This document shows, piece after piece, positions 48,301 to 59,800 of a stretch of DNA of 64,000 bases. The notes under the pieces are model-generated. The model was not told the DNA's origin. It saw nothing but the letters and a program-made list of their open reading frames with translations, and ran no database searches. The number at the start of each line of letters is the position of its first letter. Position 1 is the first letter of the stretch. The position numbers and the translations under genes are program-made. Origin of the DNA: Corella eumyota. Taxonomy: Eukaryota > Chordata > Ascidiacea > Phlebobranchia > Corellidae. The DNA lies in contig OY720100.1 in the NCBI GenBank assembly GCA_963082875.1, positions 12,176,591-12,240,590 on the forward strand, given 5' to 3'.

Positions 48301-51300
48301 AGGTCGTGGAGTCGACCTTCCTACATCAAGGGTAAATACATTTATTTAACCCTTGTTTATTTAACAGATCGTAGCATAACAATTCCATTAAACAACCACA
48401 ACATTCTAATACCCAGACAGTATATGGAATGTGGAGATTGTAAACACGACGTGGCTATCATCAAGTTATCAAATAGAGACATAGAACAGTTAGACGTGGG
48501 CATCGAAGACTCCTATCTACTTACATCTGTCACTAAACAACACTTACTTGAAGCGCCAGTCACTATAACTCTTGGCGATATGCTGAGACAGTCAACAAAC
48601 ACAAAACACGGGCATCTCACTACAGTTCGAAAAAACAAAATTTGTCTGCAAGTTAATGGTTCAAACTGGGACAATTCTTATTCAAAAATGGTTACCGGGA
48701 GCCCCGTGTCGCTTATGTCACAAAAAGTGAAAATTTCAAATACAACAAAAACTTGGGGAAACACTACTAGTAGTGACGTCACTTTATTAAACGAAGAAAT
48801 TCAGCCTTACCGTAAACAAGCAGTTGGTATGACAACATTAGTTATTCATACTCGGCCTTTAAAGAAAAAACAAAATACAAATTCACAGACGAAAAGTTGG
48901 CTTCAACAACTAGTAGACCACCACTCAAGGCGCAAATCTCATTTTGGTAATAAAAAGAGGGATGTCGACGAAAAAGATGAAACCGAACATTCAGTCAACG
49001 ATTTTGCTACCATATCTGCAGTCAGATTTTCACGGGAGTTTCTGAATTTTATCGAGAATTGGCTGACACTGCGCAAGACGACCACGTGTTATGAGGTCAG
49101 CGATATTATTCATTCGAACTACGACTGTTTTCCGCCAATGCCCATGTCCAACGTTAACGATTCGTTGTGCCTCTGCGCACGTGGCTGGACCAGCGAAAAG
49201 TAATTATAAATTATAGACATTTTATATTTTTTAAATTTATCCTTGATGTGAAAATGCAGACAAAAGCCATTTAGATGCGTATCAAAAATGTCTTTATTAC
49301 TTTTATTTTTAGAGAATTTTGTAAACTGTCAGAAGGTGGCAGTACAGAGGTCTGCAAGTGGTACAATAATACAAAATCGATGGTTTGTGACCAGCCAATG
49401 ATAAACCTTAATTTCAAAAAGATGCCACAAAACAGAAATGGCTACGCTACAAACCCGTTTACCAATTTAACAATTCCAGGTATGTTATAAAAATTTTAAA
49501 CAAAACTTGAGATTTATTTCAAATTTTCTTCTTTTTTAGGAGATACAAAAATACTGAGCCTGACTAGCAACTTTATTGAAAGTGATAGCACATTACCCGA
49601 AGCTTTACGACATCTTTCTTCATTACAACACTTAGTACTAGACTGCAACAACATTAACGTAAGTAGCAATTTAGGATAAAATTATTAAAATCATGTAAGC
49701 AATATTTCTTTTATTACTGAATTTCTAAAAACGTTATAGTTTAATTAAAATGCCGTAATCTTATAATATAAAGCTTTGAACATAAAACAACGCAATTTTT
49801 TAAAATCAAAATTTTAATTTTTTTTTTTTTTAGACGAAGCTAACTAGGATATTTCGAAACGCTAGAAGCCTTACAACACTTTCTGTCCGACGAAATAACA
49901 TAACAACGCTCGCTGGTAACACTTTTCTGCGAAACAAAAAACTATTTAAACTAACTTTATCCAGCAACGAGATAAGATCAATATCTAGAAAAATATTTCG
50001 CAAGCAAAATATATTAGAGGTCCTGGATTTAAAGGATAATTACATTAAAAAACTTTCGCCGAAAAGTTTTCGCAAAAACGTTGCGCTTCGTCAAATAAAT
50101 CTCAGTCGTAATAAACTAACAGTGCTTCCAAATGGTTTGTTCAAAAACAACGTGAACCTATACGAAATATCCCTAGACCATAATCTTTTGGAAACACTGC
50201 CGGTAGGAATTTTTCGGTACTGCCCCGAGTTGCATCGCGTAACCCTTAACAACAACAAATTAATTTCCGTCCCACGTGACCTGTTTAGCATGAACTGTCA
50301 CTTGCTTTTCGCAAATTTTGACGACAACAAAATCGCAGAGTTGCCAAACAATTTTTTTCAACATCAAGATTTTTTAAAAGAAGCGTCGTTTCGAAGAAAT
50401 ATAAAACTCGATGAAAATCGAAAACTTGGTACCACCAAAAACATAATTTTTTAATATCATTTAACTATATTTTTTATTAGTTAATCAATTGTAAATTCTA
50501 AAAAAATTTAAAAATGTAAAACCAGCATGTAACGTCTTTCTAGCCTTTTTCAGCATATTTAAGAAACACTTTTTTATATTACTATAAAATGCAAACTTAT
50601 ATTATATAAAATGTCGTAGTTCGTAAATAATTAAGGCACAAAAATGCAAGTGTGGTTGCCAGAGACATTACTTATTTATTAAAAAGCCTGAAAGTTAATA
50701 GGCTCAAAGAGTCAGTTTACATGACTCTGCTAGTATTTTATTCAGTAGTAATATATCATAAATTGACAAGCTGATTAATATTAAGATATTATATTTTTAA
50801 AGTTTAAGTTTTGGGTTTTAATGTTTTTTTTAAGAAAAAACGTATATGCCTAACCCTTTACTTAAATAGTATTTTACTAAGCTTGGAAAGTAGATTAAAA
50901 TTAAGTTTAATTGAGTGGAATTACTTGTTCCTAAAACCTATTCAAAAGCACTTTCCCAAATAAATTATTGATTAGGATTATCCTATTACACATCGCTTTT
51001 ACTACGATTAATACATTTTTTATTGTTATATGACGTCACACGCGTTTTTGTATAACTTTCTCCTTCATGTTAAAGCATGTCGTCCCAGTTGTAACATAGG
51101 GTAACTTTTGTTACCCCGACTAGGTTTTGAGGCGCCTTTGGCAGTTTTGAATATTATTAAGCATTTTGCCAGTTAATTAACCTCTCAACTGATTTTGGCC
51201 TTTATTGAAAATCGTATTGCTTACAACGCCTTACTAAGGGGCGCTAGACATATAGGCAGTGGGAATCAAACTAATGACCCCATGTTGTGAAGCCCAGTGT

Positions 51301-53622
51301 TCTACATATTACACCATGCCGCTGATAAACATAACCTAATTTTGGTACAAACTACAAAAAGTCTATACTGGTAAAATTTATAGTGCTTACTGTTAGTACG
51401 TTGAAAAAGTCATTGTCACCCAGAGTATCCAGCAAAGTCTTTACAGCGTCCACAGCTATGGAAATCTTAAGTCCTGTCATGCTTCCACTTCTATCAAGTA
51501 AAATAAGCATGTCCTTCGGGTAAGAGGCCGCCTGTGTATACCTAAAAAATAAAGTTTTTTAAGATTTAAATATCTTTAATTTTCCATGTATGCACTACAA
51601 AATAATTTAAATTGGCAATTCAAAGGTTATATCATTTCCAATTTTATAATAAACATAAAAAATTATATTTAAATTAATTTCCTAAAATGTTACAAAAAAT
51701 GCTATAAAAACTTTAAATTCGATTCTATAACATAAAATAATAAATTAAATACACTATTTACCATATTTGTGTTCTTGAGTCGTATATGTTAGGCTGTCCA
51801 TTGGGCTTTTGCATCATCCACTGAAAACCTGGATATATTCTCAGGTAGCCTTCTACCGAACCGAAATATTGCCACTTTAAAGATGGATCTCGTTTGTCGT
51901 TTTCTATAAACTGCTTGTTTAAGGCTTTAGACCATTGCACCGACTTTAATAAATTTGTGCCTGCAAAACAATTGTTAATACAAAAGTTATTGGGATTGTC
52001 TTTAAGTTAAGTTAGAAATTTGAGTTTTAAATAAAACATTGGTGTTTATAGATTTTTGGGACCAAATAAAATAAAAGTTTTTTTACAGTAAGTTAATATA
52101 AAAACGAAATAATTTACCTTGACAGTACACATTAAAAGGAACTTGAACGATTGACTGATTCAAGTTGACATCTCTCTCGAATCTTCCGTTCTTTTTAAAG
52201 TTCATTGACCTTTTGAGCATTGCATAATCGTTGTCTGCTTAAACACAGACGGGCGGTTAATCGATTTAGATCAAATATAAAAACAGGAAAACTTGGGATA
52301 TGACAGTTTTAGAAGAATTTGGCGTGTTAATGTAATTAAATATCGATATTTGAACTTTTTATGTAGCTTAAAAGGGTTAATTAAGGTTACCAATCACATG
52401 TACAGTTTGTCATTTTTGAATAAAGCCGTTTGAAAATTTAAAAATTAAAATAAAATTATTGAAAATTTTAAAATAGTTTTTATAAGTACTCTTTAAATGC
52501 TACACAAAAATCTACAGACAAAAAATACGAATAAAAAATTACTTTTTTTATAAATGTAATGCATTATTTAAAATAAAATATAAACAAAAAAGACTTTAAC
52601 CTTCAGAATAAAGTGGTGAATCAGTGTTAACATATTGAATATTAACATATGTGTTATTAGGTTTTGCTGTCCAGCTGTAAGACTGTGCAGCCTTCTCACC
52701 AACCGCTACTGACCTCTAAAAACCAAAATAACAAGCTAAATAAGTAATTTTTTTTGATTAAAAGCTAATATTTTTATGTTTTTACCTTAACAGCACTTTC
52801 TCTTTTATGTAACATCTTTTCAAGGTCGCGCGCAAAACTTCGAATTAATTTCGACCCGTTCAGTTTATGAACTGAGAACTCTTGGTGGGCATAACGAAAA
52901 TCGTAAATCTAAAAAAAATCAAACACAAAAAACAAATGGTAAAATACAACAACTACAAAAAAAATCAAAAATTATTCGATAAAATTATATTAAATGTCAT
53001 TTTTAAAAGGAAGTTTTATAAGGACAATAGATTTGTTTACAAATGTCATTGTTACTTACGCCTTTCATGATGTCATAACCGCTAAATTTTGTCAGCATAG
53101 AATCCATATTATCGCCAAATGTTTGCGCTAATTCGTTATTTCTAAAAAATAATAACAAATATAAAAAAAGTTAATTAAACAGTTTGCAATTAGCAATGGT
53201 AATTCTAGAAACTGTGTTTAATATATTTTATTTTTGTTTTAATTCAATATTTAATTTTAAAAAATACAATTTTTGAACGTCAACTGTATTGCATATTTAT
53301 AATAAACCAAAATTTATTTTAAGAATTATTTGAATTTTAAGTGATTAGAAAATTGACGTATTGGCTAACAAATCAATAACTTTTTCTTTAATGGTAACTG
53401 ATTGGAGATTTTTGGAATAAAAAAGAGTACTGATACATTAAACTACTTTTATACATATAAATAAAACACTTACCTAAATGAGTTTAATTTTACTGCATAT
53501 ACACAAGCTGGTACAAATCCGTTATGATTTGATTGAAAAAATGGAAATCCAAGAGTTAAGGCAAAATACCAAATTATTAATTTAGCCATATGTTTGTGGG
53601 GGTAAATATTGAAATTTGGCAT
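36367..53622 (-). CDS. CACNA2D-like: voltage-gated calcium channel alpha-2/delta subunit, complete, 28 exons
   Basis: Auxiliary, extracellular subunit of voltage-gated calcium channels that raises surface expression and current. Exons from the 5' end: 53474-53589, 53060-53141, 52786-52908, 52601-52715, 52118-52237, 51762-51960, 51391-51541, 45551-45625, 44670-44759, 44060-44182, 43110-43238, 42519-42614, 42187-42320, 41827-41949, 41464-41581, 41166-41336, 40782-40983, 40448-40547, 40253-40363, 39935-40092, 39433-39521, 39136-39210, 38670-38828, 38443-38495, 37741-37839, 37129-37249, 36752-36829 and 36367-36585. All join in phase to 1142 residues from the ATG at 53589. An in-frame ATG at 53622 would add 11 residues, but the shorter start gives the cleaner signal peptide (MAKLIIWYFALTLGFPFF). 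A VWA_N region (WQYFGSVEGYLRIYPG) precedes a VWA domain with a perfect MIDAS, DRSGSMTG at 268-275, and LITDGAAEN. Cache-like domains and the delta part follow (FDKFRQKFWERAF, DYQAMC, CHQRYEVFVANRS), then a C-terminal hydrophobic tail for GPI or membrane anchoring. The segment before CHQRYEV is shorter than in vertebrates. Confidence 0.93.
37366..37600 (+). repeat. tRNA-derived SINE in a calcium channel gene intron
   Basis: The head GGTGGCATAGTGTTTTAGTT and B box GGTTTGATACCCAGTGCTAC are tRNA-like. Its 3' part is degenerate. Confidence 0.6.
39690..39900 (-). repeat. tRNA-derived SINE, degenerate, minus strand
   Basis: Shares GTTACCCCGACGCAGTCTCC and TATAGGGCCTTACTTAA with the copies at 4071 and 51088. 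Its 3' neighbour is exon 20 of the calcium channel gene. Confidence 0.6.
41080..41148 (-). repeat. tRNA-like SINE head
   Basis: The minus strand reads GTGGTTTACCGGTAATGGCG and AGGTGTTAGGTTCGAACCGC, with recognisable A and B boxes. It lacks the stems of a true tRNA and lies in an intron of the calcium channel gene. Confidence 0.5.
45626..47368. other. intronic sequence left of the nested gene
   Basis: Part of calcium channel intron 7. A 73-codon minus-strand ORF at 46692-46913 is unsupported. No other element was recognised. Confidence 0.5.
47369..47376. promoter_or_regulatory. CRE-like TGACGTCA 26 bp before the nested gene's start codon
   Basis: GTGACGTCAC centred just upstream of the ATG at 47402, in the promoter-proximal or 5' UTR region of the trypsin-like/LRR gene. 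Regulatory use is inference. Confidence 0.4.
47402..50454 (+). CDS. secreted trypsin-like pseudoprotease fused to leucine-rich repeats, 776 aa, nested in an intron
   Basis: Five exons join in phase: 47402-47993, 48368-49199, 49313-49479, 49540-49658 and 49834-50454, with donors GTAAGT, GTAATT, GTATGT and GTAAGT. A signal peptide (MWKNILFLFCFTASIGFG) precedes a Cys-rich segment (residues 30-75). Residues 95-320 look like a trypsin fold: KCTGFLGSV, then FVTAAGCVIDF where the family has AAHC, CKHDVAIIKL where it has the D-I-A-L-x-K-L Asp box, and MVTGSPVSL in place of GDSGGPL. The catalytic His is Gly and the nucleophile motif is not intact, so it should be inactive. A basic linker (KSHFGNKKRDVDEKDE), a second Cys-rich segment and about eight leucine-rich repeats of 24 residues (LEVLDLKDNYIKKLSPKSF type) fill 530-776. 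No membrane anchor is seen. The gene lies wholly in intron 7 of the opposite-strand calcium channel subunit. It is probably an extracellular binding protein, perhaps in immunity or adhesion; that is inference. Confidence 0.75.
48060..48310 (+). repeat. tRNA-derived SINE in intron 1 of the trypsin-like/LRR gene
   Basis: The head sequence GACCGGTAGCTTGGTGCAGT is partly duplicated at 48077 and 48110. The body contains CAACAATTAAGTTTAACAAT and the tail CTCAAGACTGGGCGGGGTAA. It is full length and in the same orientation as the host gene. Confidence 0.75.
51088..51330 (-). repeat. tRNA-derived SINE, full length, minus strand
   Basis: The minus strand begins GCGGCATGGTGTAATATGTA. It then has a degenerate B box, TAGCGCCCCTTAGTAAGGCG, an AATTAACTGGCAAAATGC segment and the tail GTCGGGGTAACAAAAGTTAC. 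It lies between the nested gene and exon 7 of the calcium channel gene. Confidence 0.75.
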
Positions 53623-56600
53623 TACTGTTTATTTACATTACAATCTATCAAAATCGGTGAAAACGACATTAGTATATAAGTACATATTATTAAGAGCTAG
53701 TCTATATGTTATACTTTCTCTTTATATGACATAATGTACATTTAATTAAAAAAAAACAAGTAAAGGGATTTAAGTTGTCGCTTTGTCCAAGTCAAAATAT
53801 TTGCAAAGATTTTGTATTTGACTTCTAGCAACCTAGAACCAAAAAGCGACTAAAATTCAGTAAACACGGATCAATAATTTATGTGCTTAAATGTTCCTCA
53901 ATGACCCGTAGAAGAAATAAACAACAGCTTGCTGTAATGAATATATCTTAATCGGCTTTTAGTTAATAAATTAGTAGTTAGTATTCGGCAGACCTCATGC
54001 CTTTAAGGAACGGTATTAATATCTACTAATCTTTGAATTATTGAAAAGTTATTTCTTTCTACAACTAGCTTTTAAAACCTTACCTAACATTACCTGTCTT
54101 TCTAACTGTCTTACTGTCGGCTATATTTACATACATTACGCAATTTTACTTTTAAATACATTAAAATATTTTAACTAAGAGCAAAATCTATTTAATTTTC
54201 TTGTTTTTATGCTTACCACTAAATCTACTATAGGACATGAACTTAACAACTAAAGTTTAAAAACATCAAATTCTGGTAGGCTGTCAACATCTCCAAACAA
54301 TGCTTGCAAGGCCCAAGGGAATTTCTGTATGTTTTGCAATCATTTGTACAGAAAAACGCCGTTTCGTTTAGTAATCAATAAACACGAGGCTTGACAAAAG
54401 AGAAGGCGAATTTCTCATTTATATTTCTGCAGATTTCAAGATTTTAGTCAAACGACTCTTACGTTAAACATATGTCACGTTGTGCATGTTTCTTAATTAA
54501 CAAAAATGCAGCAAGAAGTGACATCCTTTTTCATTTACCTTTGGTATTTTTAAGCGGATTGGTTTGGAAAAACATAGCTTTTAATTAACAAATTATTGCT
54601 TAATTTTAAGCATATCATTTGCCAGAAATGTCATATTAGTTTAATAGTTAGTGTTAATGTTAAACATTTAACAATAGCCTATACCCAAAAACAAGTAAAA
54701 ACCGATATGCCAAAAACTGTTAAATTTATAAAACTAAAGCCTTAGGTTCGATTCCCGCTACATACCTTGTCTTTTGATTAAGTTTTGACAAGTTTTGATA
54801 GTGAGTAATCCCTGTAGTTGGTGGTCCTCGCAAAATTTAAAATTACTTGACACTAAAATATATTTATATACTCCAATGCTATTCTCTAAATAAATATACT
54901 ATTAACCTTAATCAATAATCGCTATACTTAATAAAAGGTTATTATTATTTTATAATCGCGATAACTCGTGTTTATTGCCCTTGTTACTTTTATGGTTCTA
55001 GCATTTTGTTACTTTTAACGTCCTGCATTTTTTTAGAGCTGTAAACTAAAAATAATCACTGATAAATTAGGTTAAATCCTGAAACTGCAACACTTAACTT
55101 AACTAAAAAGTAGTTGAAACGTACCAAAAACAAACAAAAAAGTTTAAAGACGTTTTTTTCCAATTAAAAACAACTAAAAGTAGCCGTAAAGTAAAAAGTA
55201 TATAACGTTGGCTTTATTTTATATCACCTTTTATTTTTTATTTAATTAACACATTGTCAGCATAAATCAAAGGCAGTAACCGCTAAAATGCTATAACTAA
55301 TTCGATTTAATTTAAGCCTACTTACTATAACAGAATGAAACACTTTAAATCTTAAACACATTTTTTCCCATTGGCTTTAAAGCGTAATCCAAATTTTTTA
55401 AAGCAATGAAGTGATATTTTTTTTCTTAAAATGGAGCGAATGTCAATTACAATTTAACCTATGTTATTTTTTTAGTTAAATTTATTTCGCTATCTTATAA
55501 AACATGTTATATACAGCCAACTGTACTCTTGTTACGGCGACATTTCGTATAAATAATAAATGCTGACATTTAAAAACAAAAATTGTATTTCTTAATTACA
55601 AGAAAAACTTGTACATTTGTTTACTTAGCTGTCTAAGATACATTTCTAATGCAGTAAAATATCTGTTCCACTGTCTTTTTAATTCTAAATTTATGTTCTG
55701 TAAGATTTTTGCGACATGACTGTAGTTGTATGTTAAACTTGTGAACAACGCTAGTATTTTTTAAATTATAAATAATTACAAAATTCAATCAAAAAAATAT
55801 TTTTATCCATTTATTAAATCTATAATTTACCAGCATAGAGACGTTTAAATTCCAAATCTTATCTAAGCAATTATCTAATACCAAAATCGGATAATTTGAA
55901 GTTATACAAGCGTTGGTAATTGCCATTTTTTTCTTTTTTCTATACTAGTTTTTGCCTTAAAATATAACTGTAACTTCAAAACAACTAACAAACGAGTTTT
56001 TAACTATTCCTTAGAACCAGCAATTCTTTAAAACCCCTATTTAAATAGTGTCTTTATAATGTAATAAATAACGACCGAAAGCCTATACTTCGCGAAACCG
56101 CGCTGTCTGTATTAATTATTTATAAACAGTAGTTGGCAAAACTATCAGCTCTGGGATTTCCCCCTAATGTTCTAAAACTTAATCGTTGCCAAATAAAAAT
56201 AATTAATTAAATAATTTTTTTTTTAAATCAAAATTAACATTTATTTTATTTTAAAAATTATACATTTAAACACACGCTATACAGCTAAAAAAAAATGGCA
56301 AAGAAAAAACTCGTATAAAAATATGAAGAAATTTTAACACAGTTTTTATATGTAAGGTAACACAGTTGGTTTAGAATGTAGTTTTAACACTTAAATTGGA
56401 TTTGGCGTTTAAAAAAGGCACAGTTTATATGAAATACAAATAAACACTATTTTTAAAAGGTTATACTAAATATTAACACTTGATCATAAAAAATTGATAA
56501 AAACTAAATATAAAAATTAAGATTTTTAAGAAAATATTTTTGAACTTTCAGTTTATAGCTTTTAATTAGATGCAAGGTAATATTTATGGCTATAAATCTC

Positions 56601-56884
56601 ACAGTTTGTTGCTTAGTACTTCGGTAATTTCACGAACGCAATTTAATTGCAAAAATAAATATACTAAGGTTAGTTAAATTTTGATAATTTTGTTAACTAA
56701 GTAAATGGCAACCAATTGACTATTTTAATCATTCTTGATAAAAAAATAATTTTAAAAAATAATTACAGCACATTTTTTAAAATTCGTATTAATAAAAAAT
56801 GGAATTGTTAAAAAATTAAAAAAATATATAGTAATCTCTTATATACATACAAAGCCATTTTCTCTTACTCACATGGCTCATGCT
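53623..56884. other. intergenic region between the calcium channel and creatine kinase genes
   Basis: About 3.2 kb, AT-rich, no long frame. It should hold the calcium channel promoter at its left end, but no TATA box or CpG-rich block stands out. A tRNA-like word (TTAGGTTCGATTCCCGCTAC) at 54744-54763 is probably another SINE relic. Confidence 0.5.
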
Positions 56885-59800
56885 CTACTTGCTAGGTGGC
56901 ATCAGAGAGTCAATACTCTCAGAAGCCATAAGTGCTTTCTCCATTTTGATAAGACATTCAACCCCATCAACAACACATTGTACTTGTTCCAATTCAGAAG
57001 ATCCAAGCCTAAAAGTTACAAAAAAAATTAATTAACATTTACTAAGTATGCCTAAAGTCACAGTGTGAAAACTAAACATGGTGTAGTGGTTAGAACACTT
57101 CCCTGTACTACACAAAGCCTTGGTTTAATACTATCGTTTTTATGCAGTAGCAGCCCTGAGTATGGAGCTATGAATAGTATGACATCCTACTCTTGCAACA
57201 GCCAAAACCAATTAGCAGGCTAATTACTAGGCTATTAAAATCTATTATATCCGTACTGCCCAAGTTAACTTGGACTGGGTTGAGGTAAAAAATGTGTTTT
57301 TTTTTGTGCATCTTACATTGTGGATAAAATAATATAATCAAAAATTGCTTTTCTGCAACTCAATATTAGTTAAATTTTTAAAGATCTAATGTCCTAGCAT
57401 TCTTTAATAATATAACAAAGGTGTAACAAATAGCGTTATCACTTAATTTGCCTTTAAATTAATGATTGGTCTGCACCCGCTGATAAGGGCGTCACCGGAT
57501 TGATTTAAGTGCAGGCAAAACGGTGGTAGTATTCGGGTTACGAGTTTGTGAACGTTTTGTATGTGTATCTTTTCGCTATAATAAACTTTAAATTATAATA
57601 CGGCTTATGATACGAAAGAATAAAAGACGCGAACGTTACAAAGGTAAATGCGGAGGTCAAAAACATAGCTTAGTAATCAACAGGCAAACAGGGGGGCTAG
57701 GCTTAAATAATAAAATTGATTTTTATTCAAGCTGTAAAGTTTGCCTTTTTATTGAGGTATACAATTTTTGTTTAACTTACCGATCCAGATTGGAGATATC
57801 AAAAGTCCCATCACTAGAAGCAGTGTCAACTCCACCAGTTCCTCGTTTTTGTAATCTCAAATTTCCTAGAATTTCATTAAACCTAAAATAAAAAAATCAG
57901 AGATCGTATATTTAAACTATATATTTAAGTCCTAAAACATCAAACAGGTATTTACATCACTAAGTTTTATTGTAACATTCTTGTAGTAATTTTAAATTTT
58001 TGTTTTAACCTTGAGGTCATTTTAGTCACCTTAAATGACAAAGCAGTTATAAAAATAGAACCCTTTTAAAAAGTGTTGTAGTAATCGCTACAACAATCAA
58101 AAGCTGAAAGGATTTACACAGCCGGTAATATTTGTTCCCAACAAAAGAAAATTCTTTCACAACTTGTTTTAAATAAAAACAACTTAACAATTAATTCCCA
58201 ATTATTTAAAAAAAGCCAGACACATTTTTTTTATGTCAAAATAAATTAATTAGGTTTAGAAAAATACTAATAGGTAAAAAAAAAACATTTTTGAAAATTA
58301 TGTGTTGATTATTAGTTTTTTTTATATTTATTTAATCTCAATTTGCAAAGGTTAATTTCTCAACCAAAACATAGGGTAACATCAGTTATCCTGACCCAGT
58401 CTCAAGTTGCCTTTAGCAGTTTGAAATATTATAGATTATAATTGCCCGATAATTGTGCTGCCAATTAAGCATTGGCCTAATTTTATTGATAGTTTTTCGA
58501 AAAAAATTTCTGATTCAATACAAAAAATGTTTAAAATTAAGTTACAATACTTTGAACAATAAAAAGAACAAAAATTGAAACAAATAAAAATCTTACTTTT
58601 CATGTTTGCTCAGTAGAGGTAATTTAACATGGACACCTCCTCTTAAACCAGTTCCCAAATTAGATGGACAAGTTAAAATAAAACCGAGATGTTCATTCCA
58701 CATATATTGCTGCCCCTTCTGCTTCAACTGGGTCTCGAACTCAGTAATACCCTGACAAAACCTGTTCAAAATGTTAATGTTGAAACTATAGTATTATATG
58801 AAGTTTAATGGTATGGAGCATATTTATTACATTTTTATTGGGGTAGCAATACACTTGTTACACATTTCAATGATTTATAACAACTTGTAATTAATAAATG
58901 TGTTTTTTACGTATGTGGTTTAACTTCATAATTTAAAAGACACCAGAGCAATATGTTGACTATACCAATTAGATTACAGTCAATAAAAATGAACAACTAC
59001 TAAAACAAAATTTTGAAAACCAAAATTTTAAAAAATTATCACCTTTCAAAAACAGCTTTCATGTTTCCTCCTTTCTCCATAGAAATAAGACGAAGATGAT
59101 CCTCCTCATTTACCCACACCAGGAAGTTCTTGAGGTCGTTGAACCATATGCCACGACCATCTGGCCAATCACGGGCCATACCTGTTATGATATCATAAAT
59201 TAAAAAAGTTACTATGTGTTAGGTAAAACATTAGCATTGCTTTTTCCACAAACACCACACATAGGTTTTTTAAACTATCAACCCTAAAAATACAACCGTA
59301 GTGGTAGAGCTATACAAAAGGTTATATACGAAAAATCTTGCATAAAATATCCAAAATATCTTGCATAAAATAATTCATGTACAAATATTTATTAGTTTTT
59401 ACATGTTTTAAATTATAAATTTGATATTATTATTTTATTGCTACCACAAAAATACATTGTTTTTTGTACATTTTTTCCCAATTTTTTTACAGCAAGCTAG
59501 TTATTTATAGAAAAATGTATCAAACCTGCACTTGTAAGAAGTGGAGAAACTGGTTTGTCAAACAAAAAGTGATCTTGAATCAGTTGTTCCTGATCTGCAT
59601 CTGTCATCTCATTTAAGGGATAATATTTTCCCTTCAAATCTCCTTGTAATCTAAATAAAAGTTATAAATAAACAATTAATTTTGCTATTAGAGGCAAAAT
59701 TTGCTAAATATATTTATTGTTGTTTAAGTTTTTACCCTTTAACAAAACAAATTCTCTAAATTAACCAATATTTGCCAGGCACCACAAACAGTAGCTTTAT

